DNA of 64,000 bases, from the NCBI GenBank assembly GCA_010405405.1, contig MU004238.1, positions 383,530 to 447,529 on the forward strand. Reading direction: 5' to 3'. Each line of letters starts with the position of its first letter. Within the stretch, counting starts at the first letter, position 1. Under the pieces are notes generated by a model. It worked only from the letters and a program-made list of their open reading frames with translations, made no database searches and was not told where the DNA came from. This document shows, in pieces, positions 47,214 through 57,944 of the stretch. The stretch comes from Microthyrium microscopicum (lineage: Eukaryota; Ascomycota; Dothideomycetes; Microthyriales; Microthyriaceae). The position numbers and the translations under genes were made by a program.

Positions 47214-50161
47214 ATTACCCAAACCTTGACAATCATCAAGGGGCAATTGTACGATTATTAGAAGGTGAAAATCACACACCAGAAAGCATTGTTTTTCATT
47301 TGGTATTTTTGGGATTATTGTTGAGTGGATGTGGAAAATAAACATAGTACCGACAAGATTATCCATCGGACGACTTGGTTCGTTCCGACCGAGAGGGAAA
47401 TAGTTTTTCTTTTTACCAGCCGTTTGTTGTCTATTCTGCGACGTTGTAGTCAATACCGCATATTGCGGGTAGTGTAATACAGATTTTTCCTTTTAGTCGA
47501 ATAAAGCATTTCGCAACAGAATCATTTCCAAGGTCTTTTCGTGACTGAGCCGCAATTGCAAAACTTTGGTATTGAGCACAGTTTCTCCAGCATATTCGTA
47601 CGTAATCCTTCTCCATCTCGCATTGACTGTAATTTCATATTAATATCGAGGCAAGATATTCTTAGATGACCGTTTCATTTGCCATCCCAACTCGCCGAGA
47701 TTGAAAGCACAGCTTGTTCATGAACTGTCGTTAGATTTATAGTGCCCTACTCTGTATGAACCCTGGCCCATGCTGCTTCTTTGGCCATTTATTGGACTTA
47801 CTGTCTCACTAACACATGGGTCTACCCGTGAGCCTGTCCATATTCAGCGTTACTTATAGTCAGGGGTAAACATTGGGGGCCAGTGACTTGAGTAACACCG
47901 TGCCCACAGTGCTAGAGTTGCAGAGTCGCAGGTTTCATGGCGGCACAGGTATTCCTCACGGTGTTAATATCATGACATAACGGTGCTTTGATGATCCACT
48001 ACGGACACTAAGGCGCTTCATTTATATTTTGATGGTCCTATTTGATACCGAGCGTGCGGTGATATGATCACCACTTGGGCAGCCTCGAGGATGTTGCCCA
48101 ATGCCGCGGCGAAGTTCGCGAAGCTCGTCCGGCCTTGATGGGCTTAGCTTTGCGGACTGGAGGTAGTATCTGGGAATACGCCAGGCAATAATATGTAATA
48201 TGGTACAAGAGTCTGCTGTTTCCGAAAGCTCGGTGTTACTACAGAGCCGCACGAGGATCGGTATCTGCTCGTTTACATCGGATTCGAAGAAGCCCTTCTT
48301 ATCGAAGGATTCTGCGCTTTGTGATGTTAAAGAATTTCCTCGAATCTCATAATTTGCGGCTCAGTGTGGACATTTCGCCGACTGGCATTGTTGTCCGGAT
48401 AAGTTTGATACGAATACAAAACCTGTTATTACCAGTTAAGAGTATAAAGACGTATGAAAAAATCTTATATTGCTCATTGAGAAAGGACTTGACGCAAATA
48501 GTAAGAAATGTTTGCCTGCTATCTCCTTAAGCGTCAACGTAGATTAGTACCTTCCAGCAACATTGTCATTGCCTTCGATGTCAATCAAGGACTACATCTA
48601 TCACGAATGCTATATCTGCTACCCTGTGTATAGAAAACTTACCACATTATCGGACATAAGTGAAAATTTGAGCTTTGTTTGCTCGAAAAGCGTTCTTGTT
48701 GTGAAATATTATTCAGGAGAAGAGTTCCAATTGCGGTCTTCATCACTAGGTAGATGAGAGGCACCAAGAGGCCTCAAGAGTACCGTTGCTTGCCCTGGAC
48801 GAAACAATTTAGACTGCTTTGCTACATGAGGCTACAATGAGAATCCTAGCAATCGGTGAAAGTGTAAATATCCAGCGACATATTCCTAGAAATACTTTGC
48901 ATACCAATCATGTTGAGGGTTTCTCACCGTCCGTTTCGCTGATTCTAGGCGACTATGGACGTGCCCTGGATACTGTCACCATCGGTGGAGGTATCGATGA
49001 CCGGAGCACCGGGGCCGTTCATATCACGTTGCCGAGCTTTACTCCTAAGGAGGGCGGCGGTCCCTGCTTCAATGTTCTTGCGTATACCACCTATTTCATA
49101 GAGTATTCTAGCTGTTTAAGGATTCTCCAGGCGTGATTATAACTATAGCAAGGCTGTCAGAGCCATTGTGGAGCTTTCAAGGGAAGGAGTAAATGCTTTT
49201 GTGCGATGATCTGTTAGTGTTGAAGGAGTGTGAGAGAGGATACGGAGGATAAAATCTCTCGAGACGCAAAGAGCAGACATATATATAAGTACTGTTTGAG
49301 TTCTGCTGCCTACACTAGTAGATAAAAAGATGGATGAAATGTTTGGTAAGCATCGTGGTTTCCAGCCTTGCCCTCAGCCTTATACGCACCCAACCACAAC
49401 AACAACAACAACAACCACCTCTCCACACACGCAAAACAGCACCAAAAACAATAAAATCTATATTCAAAAATAGCAAAAAGCTAACCACACACCATTACGT
49501 GTCTGTGGCTCCGAAAACTAGTTTCCTAATTTTACATTTATGTTAGCTGTCACTCAGATTCGAACCGGGGTTTCTAGGATTCAGTGTGGCTCAAGAATCT
49601 TTTATGAGGAGGTCTCAAAGTTACGTATCCGGCTAGCATATGTCACATAATATGTGAGGAATTATGCTATACTTTCATTTACGACCTAAACGCTACATAT
49701 CAGTCATTTTACAACGAATTGAATATACACAGGTATAAGCCTTTCTAAAAATATGTCAATGTCTAATTTTCAACACTGTTTAGCGGTCTTTGAAATAGAA
49801 CGCTCTCTCTCTCATTTCAATAATAATTTCAAGACGCTTTTCGAATCTCTCCATTCTCTCACTATTAAACCACCCTGCTATCTCTTTGCTTTTTATGCAT
49901 TCACATCTTCGGCTATGCAAGTATATAAGCGAGCTGGACAAATCGACCCCAAACAGTCCGCTTGCAGACCGAGAGTTCCTCTACATCTCAGAAGTGCTCC
50001 CTTAAATACTCGCTGCCATATTCCAGAAAAATTCGTAGATCCAGTGTTCCCGATTCCCCTCAGCAATCCAAACATCAAACCACCAATTTCATATTCAGCG
50101 CCTATCATCGCGCCCCTCTCATACTTCACCCCGTGCCTTTTATGACACCCCTGTTTGCACA
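47214..50161. other. Gene-poor stretch of 2.9 kb
   Basis: No complete gene seen. The first 300 bp are likely the 3' leader of the HsbA-like gene. A 105-codon open frame at 48819-49136 (+) and a 76-codon frame at 48022-48252 (-) have relatively balanced composition and may be relics, but I recognise neither. A CAA microsatellite lies at about 49393-49416. A perfect palindrome TCACATA-A-TATGTGA lies near 49643-49657. Confidence 0.5.
49545..49640 (-). other. tRNA-like fragment with a Pol III B-box
   Basis: The minus strand contains GGTTCGAATCT (about 49556-49566), a close match to the T-arm / B-box of tRNA genes, followed by GAGTGACAGC. The 5' acceptor arm and a clear anticodon arm cannot be paired, so this is a tRNA relic or a SINE-like element, or chance. 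Confidence 0.3.
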
Positions 50162-50975
50162 ATGCCACTTGAAGAATGCACATGTACCTCAGTCGATAGT
50201 CCACTTTCAATCGCAGTAGCCGCGCTTGATATCATAACCTTCGCCATTGCAGTCACAGGCCTCATTCTAGCCGGAATTGCAATATTTCGATCATATAGAT
50301 CCGCACACGAAGACGCAAACCGCTTTGAAGCAGTTTACAACGCTGCTAATGATGAAGTCAAGCTTTTGCGTTGGGCATATGGACTTGTTCCCGAACTTTT
50401 CGAACCTCGTACTCAAACAGGAGGTTTACCGGAAGGAGCACGAGGAGCGGGTAAGAGAACACAATGAGTTCAGCTTCATATCATATTGGATAGAGCTGAT
50501 TCTTTATTTCCCAGACGAACCCATAAGCACACTAGCCTCCGAGCAACACGGAGTCCACCTCCACGAACTAGATCGCGTCCATACAGCCGGCGGCACAGGT
50601 GGCCGTGAAGTTCGGAAACGACAGTTGGAGAAAGCAGCGACAGATCTTATAGTAATCCTGGATAATGCAGCCATAGATGTAAATACCGAGAAGAATAAGC
50701 TGAGAGACAGTGGATTTAGTTGGCTGAGGAAGAAAGATGGTCTTTTGAATATGATGAAGGAAAGAAGTGCGCTTACGCCGAGTGTGGTTCTGATGAGGTT
50801 GGAATTGATGGGACTGTAAGTTTATTCTTTACGAGTTAAGTAAGATGATATGGCAAAGTGATGTGCTAACGAGGGGCCAAGGCGTATTGAGTCCATTTGT
50901 GAGAATCTGGAGAATATCTCGGATAGGTTGGGTGTACACTTACAGGAAGAAGAAGAAGAAGAAGTAATTGGATGA
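50162..50975 (+). CDS. Small single-pass membrane protein, unknown function
   Basis: Three exons: 50162-50450, 50515-50815 and 50882-50975, with introns 50451-50514 (GTAAGA...CCAG) and 50816-50881 (GTAAGT...CTAAC...AAG). The spliced frame is exactly 228 codons, giving 227 residues. Each unspliced frame stops shortly after the donors, so the introns are needed. The N-terminus is short and Cys-rich (ECTCTS), followed by one long hydrophobic segment, IAVAALDIITFAIAVTGLILAGIAIF (about 18-43, split here as IAVAALDIITFAIAV and TGLILAGIAIF), and a charged helical part with KRQLEKAATDLIVILDNA. The end is an uninterrupted run of six Glu encoded by a GAA repeat, then VIG. No family is recognised; the layout suggests a membrane-anchored helical protein. 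Confidence 0.75.
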
Positions 50976-52770
50976 AGGAGACGATGCTGGCTGTGGAAGA
51001 TGTCAGAAGATTCCAACTCAAATGCTGATATATCAGGAGGTTACATGTAAGGTCATTAGAATAATATCATCCTTGACTGGCTCCGTTGTTGATACATGTA
51101 ATTTGCCCATCGCACAAATACTGATATAATTCAATGTCTGATATACTAGAAATATGACCAGCTTTCGAAATCATATATGAGCTTGTGAGCTTCAACCAGA
51201 AGTGATAAATACATTCAATACTAACAATAGATTATTTGCAGACAGACTCCCTAATCTTGTCGTTATGGTTCGTATGCTATGGATCAATTCATATAAATCC
51301 ACGTCGACAAAGCATTCACAAAATGTGTTTTCGTCACAATCTTAACAGCAACCAAAGAATCTCACTTAAAGAACAATATATAGAGGATAAAGAATAACAC
51401 CACCCATGATGTCAGGCTCTGAAGACATATAAGCGTTGAAGAGACACAAAGACTTGGAAGTTGAACTAGAGTCTGGGCACGCAGAAAGTGTAACAAAGGC
51501 TCCACTTTGAGGGGTCCCAAGGCTGGGGAAATGGGTCTGGACCGTAGATTTTCAGCTTCTAGTTGAAGATTGTCGTATCTTAGCTAGGATTGGCATGAGG
51601 ATACCTGGTGTTCGGTAATAGAAATGGACTGGAGGAGAGAGGGGACTGGTCAACAGAAGAAATGGGCGCTCACATGAGCTTACTTGGCTGCCACCCGCCA
51701 CGTTCTACATCGCTTGCTCAAGTCGCGTCGAATACGATGGGCATTAGAGAATGTGCTATTTATCAAGTGCTATGGCAGACATCGCACTTGATGGGAAGGT
51801 GGGAGATATTTCTATGTTGCCTCTGGAAGGACAAGATTGATGGAGTTGGGGAGAGCGGGGACAACTAGAAAAGTACGCTAGTCCTTGTTTGTCGGGAGCC
51901 TTGAACCTCCAAGAAGAAAGCGTGAGACTTGTTGGGAACTTTGGAACCTTCTTTCATCACCAAACTTCCGCCACCATCTTTGATCTCGACTCTTCTTCTG
52001 GGTCACTACCAACACCATTGTCCCCGCTAAATCGTCTCAGTATCCACCATCGTCAACTCTTCAGCTCTCTCCCTCAACAGGCATCTTCTATTCCGTCCTT
52101 CCCTTTCCTCAACTTCAACATCCGCCCTGTTGCTGTTTACCTTCCTTGTGATCCGCTTCACTTGTGCCTTCTTCTTATTCTTGACGACTCATCAAGAAGC
52201 TTGGATCTGGTCTGGGCCCAAACACTCTACTCGCACCTTTTCCTCCGATACCAGCTAAACCCAACATTGCGCGTCATTCTACGACTTTCTCTCCTTCGCT
52301 CTTCCCCATCTGATTCTACCTTTGCTTCCATCGGCATTGTCAACGCCCTCTTGGCCTTCGCCTTGTGTCCCCTGTACTCAATCAACAACATTTGCCTGCC
52401 CCTGTTGCAAAACTTGCGCTCGCTATTCCTCTTTAGCAATACCCAACACCTCGTCAGTTTCAACAACTCAGGTACAGCGGTGATCACAAGTGCTTCAGTA
52501 ACTACTCTTCTCGCCGATTTTGGCTCCTAAACATTCACATTGATCCTTGCCGGGGTGACTTCCTCCGGCCAAAAGCCTAACAACGGCGTCTACTGAGCCG
52601 CTCTTTCTCTTCCTTTCTCGATTGTACCGCCCTCCTTAACATCGTCATATCGTCCGCGTGATACACCTTGGATCAAACGTCATACCAAAGCTTTATTCTT
52701 TTCGCGCAACAATCTCAATACTCTGTCTTGTTCACCATTACAACAATAATTGAAGCGGTAGTCGGTGGAT
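50976..52770. other. Promoter and long leader region of the Ppz-type gene
   Basis: About 1.8 kb without a supported gene. From about 51,940 to 52,700 the plus strand is strongly pyrimidine-rich (CTTC and TCCC runs), typical of long 5' leaders of fungal regulatory genes; a 213-codon open frame there (51889-52530) starts from TTG and reads as low-complexity Leu/Ser and so is not called a gene. An inverted repeat ATCAAGTGC / GCACTTGAT at 51762-51792 belongs to the hairpin family seen at 39-41.7 kb. Confidence 0.5.
51762..51792. repeat. Inverted repeat upstream of the Ppz-type gene
   Basis: Perfect 9-bp arms ATCAAGTGC (51762-51770) and GCACTTGAT (51784-51792) enclose TATGGCAGACATC, whose TGGCAGACATC is shared exactly with a member near 41,561-41,571. 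Confidence 0.75.
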
Positions 52771-54434
52771 ATGGGCAATACGCCTTCTAAAGCCAAAGGC
52801 ACAGACGGAAATGGCTCAGGTCCCGGCCTCGAATCTCTACCCTCATTCAGCAAGTCCGAGACGAAGGAGTCATCACGATCAATTCGCCAATCACTGCGCT
52901 CAAAGATACCTGGATCAAAGGCCGAAAGTCCTCGATCCTCAAATGTTGGACTCGGTGGGACGGCTGCGACGGGGGAGAAATCCGATGCAGCTTCCATCAA
53001 ATCCTCAATGAGCGTGAGATCTAATGGCACTCGTTCTCATCGTGGCTCAACTTCCGAATCGGCGCGCCCATCCATGGACCAGGTGTCGCCAGAATCTACA
53101 CAATCCGAAGACCTTCCTCCTCCTTCTCCAACGCAGCATGCAATTGGCACTACACATGAAAAAGTTGATGCAGCTAGACGAACGGGCGAAGTAGATCACG
53201 TTTCTGAAGCCCCGCCATCTGGTCTTCATCCGGCTCCATCAGCTCAGCCAAAAGAATCAATCTTGATCAAAAGAGATTTTCCAATTCCGCGACTACCCGA
53301 TGAGACGCCATCCGATAGCACAGCCATGGAGACGAGTGCCTTGAAGCCATCAGATCTCGACGACATGATAACCAGATTATTGGACGCCGCTTATGCTGGA
53401 AAAGTCACCAAAACAGTCTGTCTCAAGAACGCAGAGATACAGGCAGTATGCCACGCAGTCCGCGAAATCTTCCTCTCCCAACCCGCGCTCTTGGAACTCT
53501 CTCCTCCCGTTAAAGTAGTTGGCGATGTCCACGGCCAATACACCGACTTGATCCGCATGTTTGAAATGTGTGGGTTTCCCCCCAACGCAAATTATCTCTT
53601 CCTTGGCGACTACGTAGACCGAGGGAAACAGTCTTTGGAAACAATCCTGCTCCTCTTGTGCTACAAACTGAAGTACCCCGAAAACTTTTTCCTTCTCCGC
53701 GGAAACCACGAATGCGCAAATGTCACTAGAGTCTATGGCTTTTACGATGAATGCAAACGAAGATGTAATATCAAGATCTGGAAGACATTTATTGATACTT
53801 TCAACACGCTTCCCATCGCTGCGATTGTTGCCGGTAAAATCTTTTGCGTCCACGGTGGATTATCACCCTCTCTCAGTCACATGGACGACATCCGGCAAAT
53901 CGTCCGACCTACTGATGTCCCTGACTATGGTCTTTTGAATGATTTGCTATGGAGTGATCCGGCAGATATGGAAAATGATTGGGAAGCCAATGAACGAGGC
54001 GTGAGTTATTGCTTTGGAAAGAAGGTCATCATGGAGTTTCTGCAACGGCATGACTTTGATCTTGTTTGTCGAGCGCATATGGTCGTTGAGGATGGGTATG
54101 AATTCTTTGATGACAGAATACTCGTAACGGTCTTCTCTGCTCCAAATGTAAGCTCTCCTTTGCCCCGGTGCTGGTATTGTAGATTGCTAACTCTCATAGT
54201 ATTGCGGTGAATTCGACAATTGGGGCGCCGTCATGTCCGTCTCTGCAGAGCTGCTGTGCAGTTTTGAACTGCTTAAACCTTTGGACTCGAGTGCGCTCAA
54301 GAGCCATATAAAGAAGGCAAAGAGCAAGCGTGCGAATATGCTCAACAGTCCGGTATGTCATACTTCCTCCACTGTTACTATTCAGCACTAACCTTTTTAT
54401 CTAGCCGGCTTCTCAATTTCCACAATCGTTCTAA
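52771..54434 (+). CDS. ppz1: Ppz-type serine/threonine protein phosphatase
   Basis: Three exons: 52771-54147, 54200-54352 and 54405-54434, introns GTAAGC...CATAG and GTATGT...TCTAG, all phase 0; 520 codons, giving 519 residues. The start is the ATG of [10 protein letters not shown]: a Gly at position 2 in this context is a myristoylation signal, as in yeast Ppz1. An in-frame GTG two codons earlier is not a likely start. Residues 1-190 are Ser/Pro-rich and disordered. The PP1-like catalytic core follows with GDVHGQY (251-257), GDYVDRG (279-285) and RGNHE (310-314) metal-binding motifs, and SAPNYCGEFDN, which is formed across the first intron. Ppz phosphatases regulate potassium and sodium transport and cell-wall integrity and are inhibited by Hal3. 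The myristoylation and long N-terminus separate it from the housekeeping PP1 catalytic subunit. Confidence 0.92.
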
Positions 54435-55175
54435 AAGAATGACTTGTATGTTTGCACTATTTACTCTGTTGCTCTCAGTCTAAGACTGAGCGCTTGTTGA
54501 GTCTCCACTCCACTCTGTGAATATTACTATTCTTCCTTTGCACAGGCTACCAAGCTACCAAACTCTTCCGCGAATCACCTTTGGATTATCAAAGCCGGAG
54601 GGCATTGGAAGAGAAGCCGCTACGTTCACAACCAAGGACGCCGCCAGGAACACCGCAAGCTGGTGCTTACTCGAAGGACTCGAGTTTTTGGCATAAAGGC
54701 ACGTTCGACATGAACGCAACAAAGAAATTTACCTTATTCTTTTTAGATCGTTTGGCCGCAAGGGCACACACTGCAATTAATCATGTTTGGAGGAATCATT
54801 TTAACCCTTTAGAGGTTTCTTTTCTGTTTGGTTCGCTTCGGGTTTGGTCGGGCGTTTTTGATTCTTATATCAGTATTCCAAGGAGAATGGAGAGGTTCAG
54901 ACGATTATGTACTTCTAGTGGTTAATGAATTGACGATATTACACGAGTCTACAGGATAGGATACTTTTCAATTTCGATTCAACTTGCCTGGCGATCTCGA
55001 CATTGAAGGGTTACATTTTGCGGGGCAGAGAGAGCTCTCCACATCACAGACTAACGTCAGTGGTTCTCATGTTACCTTATGCCCGCAAAACAAAACTGGA
55101 ACTATCCCGTTTGTCTTATCTTTCGCAAGCTCGGATCTCTTACTACTGAACTCTTGAGATACATGTAGGTGTCAA
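54435..55175. other. Intergenic between the Ppz-type and aldehyde dehydrogenase genes
   Basis: 3' flank of the phosphatase gene, possibly with a further intron (GTATGT near 54,447 to GCACAG near 54,546), then the promoter of the dehydrogenase gene. The 114-codon frame 54581-54925 has no recognised content and probably lies in the 3' leader. Confidence 0.5.
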
Positions 55176-57138
55176 ATGCTACTGCTTGGCCGACGATCCT
55201 GCCAGCTTGTAACTCGAAGACTTCAAACTACTAGAACTGCTACCCAGTTCTCGCAACTTCGCTCTTCACAACCACAGTCTTCTCAAGTTCGGTCTTCTCA
55301 AGTTCTGTCCTCGCATATTCGGTCCTCGCAAACTCGGTGGTTCTCACAAGCTCAACGAATGATGTCGGACCTATCCATCGAGCTGACTGCTCCAAATGGA
55401 GTCAAGTATACTCAGCCTTTGGGTCTGTTTATCAATAATGAATGGGTCAAGTCTAGTGATGGTGGCAAGATTACTAGCATAAATCCTACGTATGTCTACC
55501 CATGAGGTGTATTCTTTTGTGGAAAGATATTTGGTTATGTGCTGTTATGACTTTCTTTCTGCTGTTCAGCTTACGATACTGACTTTACGAATACATTGCT
55601 GACTTGGTGAACCAGCGATGAGTCGGAAATCGCATCAGTCTACGCAGCTACAGAGCAAGATGTTGATACTGCTGTCAAAGCAGCTCGCAAGGCTTTCAAG
55701 GATCCGAGCTGGAGAGATCTTCCGGCGACGGAGAGGGGGGATTTGATGATGAAGTTGGCAGCGTTGGTTGATGAGAATAAGGATATTCTTGCGACTATTG
55801 AGACTTGGGATAATGGTACGTCGAGGGGAGCGAGACCCTTGAGAGATTGGTGGATTGAGGAACTGGTGGATCAGACCTGACTTGATACAGGCAAGCCATT
55901 GAACGACTCAAAGACAATTGATGTCCCAGAAGTCCACTCATGCCTAAAGTACTACGCGGGCTATGCAGACAAAATCCATGGCCAAGTCATTGAGACGAAT
56001 AATAACAAGCTCGCCTACACGATTCGTGAACCACTCGGAGTATGTGGGCAAATCATTCCGTAAGTCTCCCCTTGCGTATACCAAGAAACCTAAATCAGTC
56101 CCCTGGTTACTCACTACTCACTTGTTTTGTAGCTGGAACTTCCCACTTGCCATGGCAGCTTGGAAACTCGGCCCAGCCCTCGCAGCAGGCAATACCGTCG
56201 TTCTCAAGGCAGCGGAACAAACTCCCCTATCAATCCTCTTCCTCGCCACCCTCATCAAAGAAGCCGGCTTCCCGCCTGGCGTCGTCAACATCCTCAACGG
56301 ACACGGGCGCATTGCCGGTGCTGCGATAGCCAGCCATCTGGACATTGACAAGATTGCTTTCACTGGATCCACGGCAACAGGCCGCGAAATCATGAAGATG
56401 GCTGCCGTCAACCTCAAAAATATCACTCTAGAGACTGGCGGCAAGAGTCCGTTGATTGTATTTGACGACGCAAACCTCGACCAGGCGGTCAAGTGGAGCC
56501 ATATCGGCATCATGAGTAACATGGGCCAGATCTGTACTGCTACGAGTAGAGTGCTGGTGCATAGCAGTATCTACGACTCCTTCGTAAGCTCCTTCAAAGA
56601 ACGCATCAAAAGTACCAGCAAAGTCGGCGATCCCTTCTCCGAAGACACATTCCAAGGTCCTCAAGTAACCAAAACGCAATACGAGCGAATTCTATCATAC
56701 GTCAACGCCGGCAAAGAAGAGGGCGCCACTCTCGAGTGCGGCGGCGAAGCAGAACCACTATCCGGCAAAGGTTTCTTTATCTCGCCCACCGTCTTCACTG
56801 GCGTCAAAGATACCATGAAGATTTATAGGGAGGAAGTGTTTGGGCCGTTTGTAGTGATTGTGCCGTTTGAAAGCGAGGAACAGGCTATTGAGATGGCGAA
56901 TGACACGACGTATGGACTGGGCGCTGCAGTGTTCACAAGAGATATTAGCAAGGCGCATCGGGTGGCGAGACGGATTGAGGCGGGCATGGTGTGGATTAAT
57001 AGTAGCAATGATAGTGATTTCAGAGTGCCGTTTGGCGGCGTCAAGATGTCTGGTATTGGAAGGGAGTTGGGAGAGGCAGGACTGGAGGGGTATACGAATA
57101 AGAAGGCGGTGCATGTCAATTTGGGGACTGTTCTGTAG
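55176..57138 (+). CDS. Aldehyde dehydrogenase, probably mitochondrial
   Basis: Four exons: 55176-55489, 55616-55815, 55891-56059 and 56133-57138; all introns are GT-AG and the joined frame is 563 codons (562 residues). The catalytic pair is E328 in LETGGKS and C362 in GQICTA; the 34-residue spacing equals that of class 1/2 aldehyde dehydrogenases. GSTATGR and the EEVFGPFV, RVPFGGVKMSG motifs complete the NAD(P)-dependent aldehyde dehydrogenase fold, which oxidises aldehydes such as acetaldehyde to acids. The first 61 residues are extra compared with cytosolic AldA-type enzymes and are Arg/Ser/Gln-rich with no acidic residue, fitting a mitochondrial presequence; residues 26-54 are five-residue repeats (SSQVR and variants). 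The MMSD at 62-65 could be a second, cytosolic start. Confidence 0.92.
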
Positions 57139-57385
57139 GATTTGGGTTCATACTGGTATTAAGAAATTGTGTAGATTATCCTATCTATGGATGTCTTGAG
57201 GACAAGGGGACACCGGACAGTATCAAAGCAACCTTGCTACAAGACCTCAAAACTCAATTAAATTTATTCTTATAGCATCTTAGCATCTCAGATATAACCA
57301 CAACACTCGGGTTGAGGACGAGCATACCCGACCAACAGATGCGGTTCGCAGACGCATACTATGGTAAACTCCCTCGCCCGCCTCT
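57139..57385. other. Short convergent intergenic spacer
   Basis: 247 bp between the 3' ends of the dehydrogenase (+) and the cysteine-rich secreted protein (-) genes. Nothing else seen. Confidence 0.6.
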
Positions 57386-57944
57386 TTACTCCATAACTTC
57401 TAGCGCCTTATAAGCTTCCAATGATGTTCCATTGGCAGTTTGATCAATGAATTCAACAAGTTGATCCGTATCCAGAGCCGCAAGGTTGTACTTTCTGCCA
57501 TCCGCAGTCTCAAAGCGGTCAGGCATCTGCTGCTCGCCGGAGGTCTGCTTATCAAGACCAAGTCCTCTTGCCTTGTTGGCACGAAAGCCGTAGCCGCCAC
57601 CAGTATAAGGGCCGTCGTTCAAGCATTTGAAGTTTGTGTTGAAGGCGACTTGAATAGTCTTTGTGTTCGCGCACCGTCCGTTCTCGTGCCCGCGGCACTC
57701 TATATTCCACTGCGGCAGGATGCCGTAGAAACCAACGGAAGATACACCGCCGCTGGGGATACCACAGCATGACTAGTAGCATGTTATCAGTGAGAATAAG
57801 CGGGTAGAGGAGAATAGATCGTACATTTGGATTCACGTTGGTACATGTGAAGGTTCCACCCTTGCAGTCGCGACCTTCGAATAGGCGGATATCGAGGGCG
57901 GAGACCGCGGCCATACAAGCGAAGATAACGGCAAGAGACTGCAT
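57386..57944 (-). CDS. Cysteine-rich secreted protein, unknown function
   Basis: Two exons: 57944-57825 and 57772-57386, with a 52-bp intron (GTACGA...CTACTAG) in phase 0, giving 168 residues. MQSLAVIFACMAAVSA is a signal peptide; the mature protein starts near LDIRLFEGRDCKGG. It has seven cysteines after the signal peptide (C27, C34, then a CC pair, then three single ones in IEC, GRC and FKC), with Gly-rich and aromatic spacers (GGVSSVGFYG, PYTGGGYGF) suggesting a compact disulfide-bonded beta fold. The last 70 residues are Cys-free and charged, ending KALEVME. It is probably a small secreted protein of the wall or extracellular space; whether it acts in a host, against microbes or structurally cannot be told. 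A TATA box lies about 110 bp upstream. No named family recognised. Confidence 0.85.

Noticed and set aside
51889-52530. 213-codon open frame before the Ppz-type gene
   Set aside because: It starts from TTG, and the content is a low-complexity reading of a pyrimidine-rich leader.
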